A DNA stretch of 64,000 nt from Ochrobactrum quorumnocens (lineage in GTDB: Bacteria > Pseudomonadota > Alphaproteobacteria > Rhizobiales > Rhizobiaceae), in the NCBI RefSeq assembly GCF_002278035.1, contig NZ_CP022603.1, positions 682,001-746,000 of the forward strand, given 5' to 3'. Each line of letters opens with the position of its first letter. Within the stretch, counting starts at the first letter, position 1. The translations under genes were made by a program, and so were the position numbers. Below, in pieces: positions 1 to 9,144 of the stretch. Under the pieces are notes generated by a model, which was not told the DNA's origin, made no database searches, and saw only the letters and a program-made list of their open reading frames with translations.

Positions 1-1
1 A

Positions 2-598
2 CGTGATTTCAGAGCAATTGGCGCCTTGGATTCGACCTTGCCAAAACTTGGTCTCAGTGCGTCATATGTACCTCTGAAAGCAGACCATGCTGAACTCTTA
101 GAATCAGAACTCAACGCTGATCGGGACGTGCTGTTTGTAGATGGTGATCTAGACAGCCCACTCTCGCTTCCTGTCAGCCCGGTTAGCGGTCTGGCTTGTG
201 TACCGATCATCGGATTAGTCGGTGTGGAAGCACCCAGTCGTTTGAAGGGGCTTGTCCAATCCGGGGCAACTGCCTTTTTACGCAAGCCCGTTTACGGTTC
301 TATCGTTTATTCCGCAATTGTTCTTGGCATTAACGCCTACCAGCAGCGGCAGCAGATGGAGACCACGATCGCTCTCCACGAAATGCGTCGGTTGCAACGT
401 CGGAGTCTAATTAAGGCAATTGTCGAGATTATGCGTCGTCACAATGTTTGTGACGACACAGCCTACAACCTTCTTCGCAAGGAAAGCATGAAAGCGCGAA
501 TGAATGTTGAAACATACGCAGAATACTTCATCAGCGAACTGATGAAGGTGGACGACCGCGAAACAGAAACCGCTCAAAGGTCAACGATCGCGAAATAA
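2..598 (+). CDS. ANTAR-domain (AmiR-like) antitermination regulator, 5' partial
   Basis: The reading frame is already open at the first bases of the window, so the start lies upstream; about 198 residues are visible. The N-terminal part looks like a degenerate receiver (AmiR_N-type) domain without an obvious phospho-acceptor. The last ~65 residues contain a coiled-coil stretch (QQRQQMETTIALHEMRRLQ) followed by an ANTAR helical bundle (RRSLIKAIVEIMRRH...DTAYNLLRKESM). ANTAR proteins bind paired hexaloop RNA hairpins in leader transcripts and prevent termination. It lies 19 bp upstream of an amide-type ABC operon ending in an amidase, the same pairing as amiR with amide utilisation. The RNA target must lie elsewhere, because the gap to the next gene is too short for a leader. 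Family call is firm; the inducing ligand is inferred. Confidence 0.85.
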   Translation, partial: RDFRAIGALDSTLPKLGLSASYVPLKADHAELLESELNADRDVLFVDGDLDSPLSLPVSPVSGLACVPIIGLVGVEAPSRLKGLVQSGATAFLRKPVYGSIVYSAIVLGINAYQQRQQMETTIALHEMRRLQRRSLIKAIVEIMRRHNVCDDTAYNLLRKESMKARMNVETYAEYFISELMKVDDRETETAQRSTIAK

Positions 599-617
599 CC
601 TCCGAGGAGAACAAAGA

Positions 618-1853
618 ATGTCTATGATTTCAAAAACCGCAGTACTTGCGGTAACGGGGACCCTTGCGCTTTTTTCAGGGGCAGCACTTGCGCAGGAGCC
701 GATCAAAATCGGTGTTCTGGAAGACCAATCTGGCGAATTTGTCGTGCCTGTCATTGGTAAGGTCCATGCGATCCAGCTTGCAACCGAAGAGATCAATGCC
801 AAAGGTGGCATTGCTGGGCGTCCGATTGAACTGGTCATTTATGACACGCAGTCAGACAATACGCGGTTCCAGGAATTCACACGCCGTGCACTGCAACGCG
901 ATAAGGTCGATGTCATTTTCGCAGGCTTTTCATCGGCGTCCCGAGAGGCTTATCGACCAATCGTACGCCAGTTTGACGGCTTTGCCTTTTATAACAACCA
1001 GTATGAAGGCGGTGTATGCGACGCAAATATGGTCATTACGGGCGCAGTGCCGGAACAGCAGTTTTCAACCCTCATTCCCTGGATGATGGAAACCTATGGG
1101 AAGAAAGTTTACACCATCGCTGCGGATTATAATTTTGGCCAGATTTCGGCTGAATGGGTCCGTGAGATTGTTAAGCAGAATGGTGGTGAAATGGTGGGAG
1201 AGGAATTCATCCCGCTTGGCGTTTCGCAGTTTTCTCAAACCATTCAGAATATTCAGACTGCCAAACCTGACGTTGTCGTGACTTTGCTGGTTGGAACAGC
1301 GCAGGCTTCCTATTATGAACAAGCGGCTTCCGCAAATCTGAAATTGCCTATGGCTTCATCGGTCAACGTTGGACAGGGCTACGAACATAAGCGTTTCACA
1401 CCACCTAGTCTTGCGAATATGCATGTGACGACAAACTACATCGAAGAAGTCGACACGCCAGCAAGCAAGGAATTCATCGAACGCTTCCACGCCAAGTTTC
1501 CGAATGAGCCTTACATCAACCAAGAATCTGCCAATTCTTATATTGCAGTCAACCTCTATAAGCAGATGGTTGAGCGTGCTGGTGGATCAACCAAGCGGGA
1601 TGACTTGCGCAAAATAATTGCGGAGGGCGACGTTTGTTTTGACGGTCCTTCGGGAAAAACCTGTCTTGATCCCAAGAGCCAGCATATGTCGCATACCATC
1701 TATCTGGCCAAAGTAGGCGATGACCACAGTGTTTCTTTCCCAAAAGTCTGGAACGATGTGAAGCCTTACTGGCTGGGTGATGCGGGTTGCGACCTAACGA
1801 AAAGCAATCCTGGCGAACAGTACACACCATCTAATCCACCTTCGAAGCAGTAA
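618..1853 (+). CDS. Amide/urea-type ABC transporter substrate-binding protein (AmiC/UrtA/FmdD family)
   Basis: This 411-residue periplasmic binding protein has a clear signal peptide (hydrophobic core in the first 25 residues, cleavage after ALA-QE). It belongs to the type I Leu/Ile/Val and urea/amide-binding superfamily (Peripla_BP_6): the mature protein opens IKIGVLEDQSGEF and continues with a typical ATEEINAKGGIAGRP block. Start at 618 is supported by a GAGGAG-type ribosome site 8-12 bases upstream. The ANTAR gene upstream and the permease, ATPase and amidase genes downstream suggest a short-chain amide, formamide or urea as ligand. The signal peptide argues for a transport component rather than a cytoplasmic AmiC-like sensor. 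Exact substrate is inferred. Confidence 0.88.
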   Translation: MSMISKTAVLAVTGTLALFSGAALAQEPIKIGVLEDQSGEFVVPVIGKVHAIQLATEEINAKGGIAGRPIELVIYDTQSDNTRFQEFTRRALQRDKVDVIFAGFSSASREAYRPIVRQFDGFAFYNNQYEGGVCDANMVITGAVPEQQFSTLIPWMMETYGKKVYTIAADYNFGQISAEWVREIVKQNGGEMVGEEFIPLGVSQFSQTIQNIQTAKPDVVVTLLVGTAQASYYEQAASANLKLPMASSVNVGQGYEHKRFTPPSLANMHVTTNYIEEVDTPASKEFIERFHAKFPNEPYINQESANSYIAVNLYKQMVERAGGSTKRDDLRKIIAEGDVCFDGPSGKTCLDPKSQHMSHTIYLAKVGDDHSVSFPKVWNDVKPYWLGDAGCDLTKSNPGEQYTPSNPPSKQ

Positions 1854-1918
1854 GGGTCTGATCCGGCACGCGCGTGATGCGTGCCGATGAATCAGACGTC
1901 TCCCGATTAAGGATTATT

Positions 1919-2794
1919 ATGATGGAGCTATTGGGTTCTCTTTTCGCTGCCTTTTATCAGTTTGGCGATGCATTTGCGTTTCTCGTTCTTTCGGCATGCG
2001 GACTGGCAATCATCTTTGGTATGATGGGGGTCATCAATCTCGCGCATGGTGAGTTTATCATGTGCGGTGCTTATGTGACCGTAATGACCACAAAGGCCGG
2101 TTTACCCTTGCCATTGGCCATACTTACCGGGGCCCTCGTTGCAGGCCTCATCGGTATGCTTCTTGAGCGACTTGTGATCCGTCATCTCTACGGTCGGCCA
2201 CTTGATACAATCGTTGCAACATGGGGCATCAGTCTGATTGCGACACAAGGAACACTCATCCTGCTTGGTTCAACGATGCAGGGTATCGGCACTCCATTGG
2301 GATCGTTCACTTTGGGAGCTCTGTCCTTCTCTATTTACCGCATGGTCCTGATGCTGGCAGCACTGGCGATCCTCGCAGGTCTCTACCTTGTCTTTAACAA
2401 GACACGCTTCGGCATTCTTGCACGTGCGACAATTCAGGTCCCCGACATGGCCAAGACGCTTGGTGTGAACACGAACTATATCTATGCGCTGACGTTTGGT
2501 CTGGGTGCCGGTCTGGCAGGACTTGCCGGCGGACTTTATGCTCCGACCATGACCCTTGTACCGACAATGGGTTCGAGCTTCATTGTGGAGTCATTCGTAA
2601 CCGTTGTTGTCGGAGGCGCTGATGTCTTTCTGGGTACGGCACCGGCTGCGGCCATTCTAGCGATCGTCAAGGCAAGTCTTACGTCGATGTATGGCCAACT
2701 GTTTGGACAGATTGGGCTGCTCCTGGCTGTGATCATCGTCATTCGTGTGCTGCCAAATGGCCTTTCAGGGCTTTTCATTAAAGGAAAAGGTTAA
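1919..2794 (+). CDS. Branched-chain/urea-type ABC transporter permease (LivH/UrtB family)
   Basis: Integral inner-membrane permease of about 291 residues with multiple hydrophobic segments. It carries the family signature around GMMGVINLAHGEFIMCGAY near the N-terminus and ends with IRVLPNGLSGLF. The start at 1919 (or the adjacent ATG at 1922) follows an AAGGA site; an upstream in-frame GTG at 1874 would add a hydrophilic leader with no ribosome site and was not chosen. It overlaps the next permease by one base (TAATG), which indicates translational coupling. It forms the membrane channel with the 2794-3855 product. Confidence 0.88.
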   Translation: MMELLGSLFAAFYQFGDAFAFLVLSACGLAIIFGMMGVINLAHGEFIMCGAYVTVMTTKAGLPLPLAILTGALVAGLIGMLLERLVIRHLYGRPLDTIVATWGISLIATQGTLILLGSTMQGIGTPLGSFTLGALSFSIYRMVLMLAALAILAGLYLVFNKTRFGILARATIQVPDMAKTLGVNTNYIYALTFGLGAGLAGLAGGLYAPTMTLVPTMGSSFIVESFVTVVVGGADVFLGTAPAAAILAIVKASLTSMYGQLFGQIGLLLAVIIVIRVLPNGLSGLFIKGKG

Positions 2795-3855
2795 TGGCAC
2801 CCAAGCTATTCAGGCATCTCGAAGGGCCCCAAACCAACGGCAAAGGCCCCATTTTCTGGGTTGGATTCTTTGCCGTTGTCCTAATCGCGATCATATACCC
2901 CATGTTTTCTGACGGTTACACCATTGGAAACAATGTCTACTTCCTGATTTGGACATTTATGGCGATGGGGCTTAGCCTCATATGGGGCTATGGAGGGGCT
3001 TTATCGTTCGGTCAAACAGCATTTTTCGGTGTTGCTGGCTATGCCTATGGAGTGTTCACAATCAACATTGGGGATGCTTACGGCCTTACCCTTGTCGCGT
3101 TGGTCTTGGCAATTCTCCTGTCTGGTCTCTTTGCTGCAATCATTGGATACTTTCTGTTTTATGGACGGATAACAGGGGTTTTTCTAGGCATTGTCACTCT
3201 TTCGGTGACGCTCGTGCTGGAGCGCTTAATGGCGCAGACGGCAGGCCCGGAATGGGCAATAGGAAAGGCCCGCCTTAACGGTTTCAACGGTATGAGCGGT
3301 ATGCCGCCAATTACCATTCCGTGGTTTGGTGGTGACATTGCGCTCTATCCAGATATCGGACTTTACTATGCCGTTCTTGGCCTTGTAGTTCTTGTCTACC
3401 TAGCTTTGCGCGTTCTACTGAACTCGCCATTTGGCAATGTCCTAGTAGCCATTCGCGAGAATCCGCAGCGTGCCGAGATGCTGGGCTATGATGTTCGCCT
3501 CTATCAGTGGGCGGGCTTTATCATAGGCTCGATGCTAGCCGGTCTTTCGGGCGTTCTATACACCGCCTGGGGGCAGTATATCACACCATCAAGCATGAGC
3601 ATTACCGCAGCTGCGTTACCGATTGTTTGGGTTGCCGTTGGTGGTCGTAGCGACATCACTGCCACCCTGATTGGAACGCTTCTTGTTCTTGCAGGATTTC
3701 AAGCGCTGACAATTTATGGTGCTCAATATGCACTGGTCGTGATGGGTGCTTTGCTCGTTTTCACAGTACTTCTCGCACCGCAAGGTATCGTTCTTGGGTT
3801 AGCCAATTTGATTGGGCGTGTTCTGTTTTTCAAACGCAAGAGGTCAGCGCCATGA
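2794..3855 (+). CDS. Branched-chain/urea-type ABC transporter permease (LivM/UrtC family)
   Basis: 353-residue permease with about ten hydrophobic segments and the LivM/UrtC hallmark LSLIWGYGGALSFGQTAFFG near residue 60. A second conserved block, RENPQRAEMLGYDV, lies near residue 220, where the permease contacts the ATPase. It starts inside the stop codon of the upstream permease and overlaps the following ATPase gene by four bases (ATGA), so the whole set is one operon. Partner of the 1919-2794 permease. Substrate inferred from context to be a small amide or urea. Confidence 0.88.
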   Translation: MAPKLFRHLEGPQTNGKGPIFWVGFFAVVLIAIIYPMFSDGYTIGNNVYFLIWTFMAMGLSLIWGYGGALSFGQTAFFGVAGYAYGVFTINIGDAYGLTLVALVLAILLSGLFAAIIGYFLFYGRITGVFLGIVTLSVTLVLERLMAQTAGPEWAIGKARLNGFNGMSGMPPITIPWFGGDIALYPDIGLYYAVLGLVVLVYLALRVLLNSPFGNVLVAIRENPQRAEMLGYDVRLYQWAGFIIGSMLAGLSGVLYTAWGQYITPSSMSITAAALPIVWVAVGGRSDITATLIGTLLVLAGFQALTIYGAQYALVVMGALLVFTVLLAPQGIVLGLANLIGRVLFFKRKRSAP

Positions 3856-4568
3856 ATATTCTTGAAACACGCGGCCTGCATAAAAGCTTCGGTGGACTGC
3901 ACGTAACCAACGATGTCAACTTGCGGCTCAAGAAGGGAGAAATTCACTGTTTGATCGGACCAAACGGAGCAGGAAAAAGCACTCTCTTCCGTCTTATTCT
4001 CGGTGAGTATCTGCCAAGTAAAGGCGACGTCATTTATAAAGGCGAAACGATTACCCGATTGAAATCGTTTGATCGCGTCGACCGCGGTATCAGCGTAAAA
4101 TTTCAGGTTCCGGGAATTTTCAGGGAACTGAGTGTTTATCAAAACCTCGAAATAGCGGTCCAAAGAAAGCATCGCGGATCAGATCTTAAACGCGAAATCG
4201 AACGTCTTTTAAGCTTCCTGAAGCTTAGGGATTCCACCACAAAACTTGCCGGTAATCTCAGCCATGGCCAGAAGCAGTGGTTGGAGATTGGTATGGCGAT
4301 CAGTCTTGAACCGGAATTGCTGCTACTCGATGAGCCGACAGCAGGCATGACGCCGGACGAAACATTTGCGACCGGCGAAATGATTCAACAATTGAATGCA
4401 CAAGGAGTGACTGTGTTGGCCGTTGAGCATGACATGGCATTCGTTCGGCAAATCGCGCAACGAGTTACCGTTCTGCATTTTGGTAAAATTTTTGCACAAG
4501 GCTCGATCGAGGACATTGTAAAGGATGACCGGGTCGCCGCAATCTATCTGGGGCAAGCCGATGCATAA
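3852..4568 (+). CDS. Amide/urea-type ABC transporter ATP-binding protein (LivG/UrtD family)
   Basis: 238-residue ATPase. Walker A is GPNGAGKS (about residues 36-43), the signature region is LSHGQKQWLEIG, and Walker B is LLLLDEPTAGMTPDE followed by the switch histidine in AVEHDM. LSHGQKQW in place of LSGGQ is typical of UrtD rather than LivG, which supports urea/amide-type transport. It overlaps the preceding permease by four bases and the second ATPase by eight bases. Confidence 0.9.
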   Translation: MNILETRGLHKSFGGLHVTNDVNLRLKKGEIHCLIGPNGAGKSTLFRLILGEYLPSKGDVIYKGETITRLKSFDRVDRGISVKFQVPGIFRELSVYQNLEIAVQRKHRGSDLKREIERLLSFLKLRDSTTKLAGNLSHGQKQWLEIGMAISLEPELLLLDEPTAGMTPDETFATGEMIQQLNAQGVTVLAVEHDMAFVRQIAQRVTVLHFGKIFAQGSIEDIVKDDRVAAIYLGQADA

Positions 4569-5274
4569 GGAAATTCTACTTCAAACACGCGGACTATGGG
4601 CAGGGTATGGTGGAAAGCCCGTGCTGCAGGGTGTAGATATCGATGTGCACAAAGGCGAAATCGTAGCCGTTATCGGTCGTAATGGCGTGGGTAAATCTAC
4701 ACTTATGAAGGCTCTTATCGGGCTTTTGCCAGCTGATCAGGGATCAATACAGTTCAACCAGAAGGACCTTACGCATCTGCCTCCTCACAAGCGGGTACGA
4801 CACGGAATCGGTTATGTGCCGCAAGGACGAGATGTTTTCCCTCGAATGACTGTTGAAGAAAATCTGGCCGTCGGAGAATCTATAACTCCCGGTGCCAGTA
4901 AAAAGCTTTACGACGAGATTTATGTCCGGTTTCCAATTCTCGCAGAGCGACGACATCAACGCGCTGGAACCATGTCGGGCGGTCAGCAGCAACAATTGGC
5001 AATTGGACGTGTTTTGATAGGACGTCCGTCTCTTATCCTCCTTGACGAGCCGTCCGAAGGAATTCAGCCAAACATCGTGATGGATATTGCAAAGTTATCA
5101 GTCGAACTTAACCAGAGAACTGGAGTGTCGATCATTCTGGTTGAACAGAATATCGATATGATCCGCGCCATGGCCCAGCGCTGCTATGTCATGGATAAAG
5201 GACGCATCGTTGCAACACTCTCAGCCGAGATGTTGGAAGATCGCGATACGGTACGCAGATACCTGGCTGTCTGA
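4561..5274 (+). CDS. Amide/urea-type ABC transporter ATP-binding protein (LivF/UrtE family)
   Basis: Second ATPase of the transporter, about 237 residues. Walker A is GRNGVGKST, the signature is MSGGQQQQLAIGR, and Walker B is LILLDEPSEGIQPN; the EGIQP pentapeptide is characteristic of UrtE/LivF proteins. The ATG at 4561 is preferred over an in-frame start at 4525 because it begins directly at the conserved LLQTRGLWAGYGG and overlaps the upstream stop by eight bases (ATGCATAA). It pairs with the 3852-4568 ATPase as a heterodimer. Confidence 0.9.
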   Translation: MHKEILLQTRGLWAGYGGKPVLQGVDIDVHKGEIVAVIGRNGVGKSTLMKALIGLLPADQGSIQFNQKDLTHLPPHKRVRHGIGYVPQGRDVFPRMTVEENLAVGESITPGASKKLYDEIYVRFPILAERRHQRAGTMSGGQQQQLAIGRVLIGRPSLILLDEPSEGIQPNIVMDIAKLSVELNQRTGVSIILVEQNIDMIRAMAQRCYVMDKGRIVATLSAEMLEDRDTVRRYLAV

Positions 5275-5377
5275 AGATTGCAGGTGTCGGTCTTAGAAAT
5301 CCCCCAATCTTCGTTTGTTCCGAGCTGGGATTTGCTCGGGAGCTTGCTGAATCAAAATTTAATAAAAGGAGAGTTGT

Positions 5378-6376
5378 ATGTCCTGGTTTGAGGAATCGAT
5401 TATGGCCCGCAAAGGTGTTGCAAAAGGTATCGCCGGAAACCCTCACCACATTAGTGAAGAAGTTCAGGGAAAGTACCAGTATGTTTACGGGGCATTTGTT
5501 GAGCCTATATTGTATGTAGAGCCGGGAGCGATCATCTCCGCAGAGACACACGATGCTTTTGAAGGGAAAATTAGTAAGGAGACTGACAAACCTTCGGAGA
5601 TTTTGAATTTTCCATTTCTCAATCCCCAAAATGGCCCGATCTATGTCGAGGGTGCCGAGAAAGGCGATACTCTGGCGGTGTATATTAAGGAAATTCGCCC
5701 ACGCGGCGAACAGCCGTCCGGCACCACTGTGATCATGCCAGAGTTTGGCGGTCTCGTGCCGACAGCGGATACTGCGATGCTAAACCCCACGTTGCCGGAG
5801 GTTGTCAAGAAATTGCACATCGACGCTGAAAAGGGTATTAAATGGAATGATCGTATCACTCTGCCATATGAACCATTCATCGGTACAATCGGCACTGCAC
5901 CGGAAATCGAAGCAATAAGTGCTCTCGTGCCGGATTATTATGGTGGCAACATGGATTTGCCTGATGTTGCACCGGGCGCAGTCATCTACCTGCCAGTTCA
6001 AACAAAAGGAGCTTATCTGTTTCTCGGCGATTGCCATGCTGCGCAAGGTGATGGAGAACTTTGTGGCGTAGCCGTTGAACATCCAACCGTAACTACGGTT
6101 CAAGTCGACCTGATCAAAAACTGGACTATTCGTGCACCCCGTTTAGAGAATGAAAAATTCTACATGACGATTGGCTCTTCCCGTCCCATGGAAGACGCAG
6201 CTCGACAGGCTTACAGGGAACTAATCCGCTGGATGGCTACGGACTTCGGTTTCGATGAGATTGATGCCTATATGCTTTTGACACAGGCGGGACGGGTACG
6301 CCTTGGCAATATGGTAGACCCCAAATACACCCTTGGTGCTTCCATTTTAAAGACTATTTCTGGCATCGCTAAATAG
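5378..6376 (+). CDS. Acetamidase/formamidase family amidohydrolase
   Basis: 332-residue cytoplasmic enzyme of the FmdA/AmdA family (PF03069), which hydrolyses formamide, acetamide or related short amides to the acid and ammonia. Recognisable blocks are the PFLNPQNGPIYVEGAEKGDT segment, the PHxGTIGTAP-like segment (here PFIGTIGTAPE), GGNMDLPDVAPGAVIYLPV and FLGDCHAAQGDGE, in the family order. Start at 5378 has an AAGGAGA site 7 bases upstream; a second ATG eight codons on is possible. It closes the ANTAR-ABC operon after a 103-bp gap, suggesting import followed by hydrolysis as a nitrogen source. Confidence 0.9.
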   Translation: MSWFEESIMARKGVAKGIAGNPHHISEEVQGKYQYVYGAFVEPILYVEPGAIISAETHDAFEGKISKETDKPSEILNFPFLNPQNGPIYVEGAEKGDTLAVYIKEIRPRGEQPSGTTVIMPEFGGLVPTADTAMLNPTLPEVVKKLHIDAEKGIKWNDRITLPYEPFIGTIGTAPEIEAISALVPDYYGGNMDLPDVAPGAVIYLPVQTKGAYLFLGDCHAAQGDGELCGVAVEHPTVTTVQVDLIKNWTIRAPRLENEKFYMTIGSSRPMEDAARQAYRELIRWMATDFGFDEIDAYMLLTQAGRVRLGNMVDPKYTLGASILKTISGIAK

Positions 6377-6466
6377 TAGTGCTCTACGGTGGTGTGTCAG
6401 AACGCGCCGCCGCCACACCTGTTAGACCCAAATAAAGATCCATAAAACCGAGGCCTTCAAAACGAT

Positions 6467-7741
6467 ATGATGTCAAAAATTGATCCACGCGTTTTTCTGG
6501 AGTCCTTGTTTGATGCAGCGGTTGCTGCTGCTGATCCTGAGCTGGTGATCCGGGCCAATTTGCCTGCAAAGCCTAAAGGCCGGACGATTGTAATTGGCGC
6601 GGGCAAAGGGTCGGCGCAAATGGCGGCGGCTTTTGAGCGTGTATGGGACGCACCGCTCGAAGGTGTGGTCGTCACGCGTTATGGTTATGCAACGTCTTGT
6701 GAGCGTATTGAAATCATCGAAGCCGCCCATCCGGTGCCCGATGAGGCAGGGCTTGCGGCCTCAAAACGTTTGTTTGATGCCGTATCGAACCTCACGCAAA
6801 ATGATTTGGTCGTGGCACTTATTTCCGGTGGTGGTTCAGCACTTCTGCCGTCTCCGCCTCAAGGCATGACGCTTGAAGATGAAATTTCAGTCAACAAGGC
6901 CCTGCTCGCATCAGGCGCACCGATCTCGGCCATGAATGCAGTACGAAAACATCTTTCCACAATCAAGGGCGGACGGCTTGCAGCTTGCGCCCATCCTGCA
7001 AAAGTTTTCTCGCTGGTCCTGTCTGATATTCCGGGTGACAACCCGGCCTTTGTCGCCTCTGGCCCGACCGTCCCTGATGCGACTTCTCGCGACGATGCAC
7101 TCAAAATCATCGAACACTACAAGCTTAAATTGCCCGATACAGTGCTCGCGCATCTTAAAAGCGAGAAGGCTCATGCTCCAAAGCCTAATGATAAAATCTT
7201 TGCCAATAATGAAGTGCGGGTGATTGCATCAGCTGCAGTTTCGCTTGAGGCGGCCGCAGAGGAAGCTTCACAGCAGGGGGTAGAGGCATTCATTCTGTCA
7301 GATGCAATGGAAGGTGAGGCTCGAGAAGTCGCGCATGTTCATGCCGCTATTGCACGTGAAGTGGCAGATCGGGATCGACCGTTTAAAAAGCCAGTGGTGA
7401 TCCTGTCAGGTGGCGAAACCACGGTCACGATTCGCGAAAAAAGCGGCAAAGGCGGGCGCAACAGCGAGTTTCTGCTGTCCTTTGCACTCGATATCGAGGG
7501 CTACACGAATATTCACTCGCTTGCAGCAGATACGGACGGCATCGATGGTTCGGAAGACAATGCAGGCGCTTTTGCTGATGGTTCAACGGTTTCGAGGCTG
7601 CAAAAAGCAGGCGTAGATGGTGCCACGCATCTCAATGCCAATGATGCTTGGACGGCATTCGATATTATTGGTGATCTGTTCGTACCAGGACCGACCGGCA
7701 CCAATGTGAATGATTTCCGAGCTGTACTGGTTATGATGTGA
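6467..7741 (+). CDS. Glycerate 2-kinase (MOFRL family; formerly TtuD/hydroxypyruvate reductase)
   Basis: 424-residue protein of the GckA/TtuD family: an N-terminal DUF4147 domain (IVIGAGKGSAQMAAAFE near residue 45; SGGGSALLPSPP near 120; MNAVRKHLSTIKGGRLA near 150) and a C-terminal MOFRL domain (LSGGETTVTIREKSGKGGRN; DTDGIDGSEDNAGA). These proteins phosphorylate D-glycerate to 2-phosphoglycerate; many are misannotated as hydroxypyruvate reductase. Two ATG codons are adjacent at 6467 and 6470, with no strong ribosome site to choose between them. It lies 90 bp after the amidase and faces the ABC ATPase at 7969-9048. No glyoxylate-pathway partner is seen beside it. Confidence 0.9.
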   Translation: MMSKIDPRVFLESLFDAAVAAADPELVIRANLPAKPKGRTIVIGAGKGSAQMAAAFERVWDAPLEGVVVTRYGYATSCERIEIIEAAHPVPDEAGLAASKRLFDAVSNLTQNDLVVALISGGGSALLPSPPQGMTLEDEISVNKALLASGAPISAMNAVRKHLSTIKGGRLAACAHPAKVFSLVLSDIPGDNPAFVASGPTVPDATSRDDALKIIEHYKLKLPDTVLAHLKSEKAHAPKPNDKIFANNEVRVIASAAVSLEAAAEEASQQGVEAFILSDAMEGEAREVAHVHAAIAREVADRDRPFKKPVVILSGGETTVTIREKSGKGGRNSEFLLSFALDIEGYTNIHSLAADTDGIDGSEDNAGAFADGSTVSRLQKAGVDGATHLNANDAWTAFDIIGDLFVPGPTGTNVNDFRAVLVMM

Positions 7742-7891
7742 CGTACGTCCATTCTGCGACACGAAAAGCTTGCTCATTCACACCTGAGAATAGTTAGCAA
7801 ATGCTCGGACCTCCGACGGCTGTTGCCCCAACAGCGATACATGAAAGCCACCAATAGATGTCTTCTTGGTTGAAGAACTTAAGTTTAGGGT

Positions 7892-7928
7892 GCCGCATAT
7901 GGCAAAATCACATTTAACCATATGTGGC
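7892..7928. terminator. Hairpin between convergent genes
   Basis: GCCGCATATGG and CCATATGTGGC form an 11-bp stem with one G-U pair and a 15-base loop. It lies between the converging ends of the glycerate kinase and the ABC ATPase genes. No clean T-run follows on either strand, so it may be a bidirectional terminator or a 3'-end stabiliser. Confidence 0.45.
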
Positions 7929-7968
7929 CATCACTTCGCTTTTAGCAGGTGATGCAACGCGCCACGGC

Positions 7969-9048
7969 CTAAATCCTTCTACCTGTTTTACTGTCGAAGA
8001 GATGGACGCGGCTTTCGTCTCCTTTAACGTGCACCTGTTGCCCTAGCTCCAATTCGCTATCACGCGGGAACTCGACAGTCAGCATTTTAGCGTGGCCAAT
8101 TTCGATATAGCCGAACATTTGACTGCCCAATCGTTCGACCACCGCAAGCTCACCACTAAACCACGCCTCCTGCGCAAAACAAGCAGTCATATCCTCAGGC
8201 CGAACGCCAAGCGTAACCTGGTCCTGAATACCGAGCTGCAGGTTTTGAAAGCCAAGTGAAACATCTCTACCGATGCAAGATAGTACAAGATTCTCTTCGC
8301 TATTTTGTCGGACTGCCGCAGGAAGAGCGTTCATGGTGGGGCTTCCGATGAATTGTGCGACGAAGAGAGTTGCAGGCTTGCGATAGATATCGAGCGGTTT
8401 ACCAATCTGTTCGACATTCCCCTTGTTCATAACCACAATTCGGTCTGCAAGTGTCATCGCCTCGATCTGATCATGCGTCACATAAACAGTGGTCGCTTTA
8501 ATCTTCCGGTGCAATTTCGCTATTTCCAACCGCATCTCGACCCGCAAAGCCGCATCGAGATTAGAGAGTGGCTCATCGAACAAAAAGGCATTGGGCTCTC
8601 GCACAATAGCGCGCCCCATAGCGACACGCTGACGTTGACCACCCGAAAGTTGCGCAGGACGTCGGGTAAGAAATTCACCAAGTTTTAACGTCTCCGCCAC
8701 CGTTCTAATGCGCGAAGATACGTCGTTGTCATTGGAGCCGCGCATCTTGAGGCCAAAAGCCATGTTTTCCTGCACACTCATGTGCGGATAGAGCGCGTAG
8801 TCCTGAAACACCATCGCGATATTGCGCTCTGAAGGCGAAAGCTCATTGACGATAGCATCGCCAAACCTTAGCTCTCCGCCCGATATATCCTCCAGACCAG
8901 CAATCATTCTGAGCAAAGTGGATTTGCCACAACCGGAGGGACCAACCAGAACAACGAATTCGCCACTCTCTATATGAAAGTCGAGATCGTGAATGACTTT
9001 ATGCGTGCCATAAGTCTTCTGGATACGCTCCAACGTGATGGCGATCAT
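7969..9048 (-). CDS. Carbohydrate ABC transporter ATP-binding protein (UgpC/MalK family)
   Basis: About 359-residue ATPase of the CUT1 sugar importers. Walker A GPSGCGKST, Q-loop VFQDYALYPHMSV, signature LSGGQRQRVAMGRA and Walker B FLFDEPLSNLD are followed by a C-terminal TOBE-type domain (VTLGVRPEDM). The ATG at 9048 is chosen because GGAGGAGAAGGC precedes it; an in-frame start 26 codons upstream lacks a site and would read through the divergent promoter. It is transcribed away from the GntR gene but must energise the permeases encoded at 12127-13877, which have no other ATPase. Confidence 0.92.
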   Translation of the reverse strand: MIAITLERIQKTYGTHKVIHDLDFHIESGEFVVLVGPSGCGKSTLLRMIAGLEDISGGELRFGDAIVNELSPSERNIAMVFQDYALYPHMSVQENMAFGLKMRGSNDNDVSSRIRTVAETLKLGEFLTRRPAQLSGGQRQRVAMGRAIVREPNAFLFDEPLSNLDAALRVEMRLEIAKLHRKIKATTVYVTHDQIEAMTLADRIVVMNKGNVEQIGKPLDIYRKPATLFVAQFIGSPTMNALPAAVRQNSEENLVLSCIGRDVSLGFQNLQLGIQDQVTLGVRPEDMTACFAQEAWFSGELAVVERLGSQMFGYIEIGHAKMLTVEFPRDSELELGQQVHVKGDESRVHLFDSKTGRRI

Positions 9049-9093
9049 GCCTTCTCCTCCCAGAGTTTTCACTTGACGTCTTTTATCGATATT

Positions 9094-9111
9094 ATTATCA
9101 ATAATGATAAT
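9094..9111. promoter_or_regulatory. Perfect inverted repeat in divergent promoter (probable GntR operator)
   Basis: ATTATCA-ATAA-TGATAAT is a perfect 7+7 palindrome with a four-base spacer. It lies 46 bp upstream of the ABC ATPase start and 33 bp upstream of the GntR regulator start. Size and position suit an FCD-type GntR operator controlling both directions; this is inferred from position. Confidence 0.55.
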
Positions 9112-9144
9112 TGAAGCTTTAAGCAAGAAGGCTCAGGCATCGAC

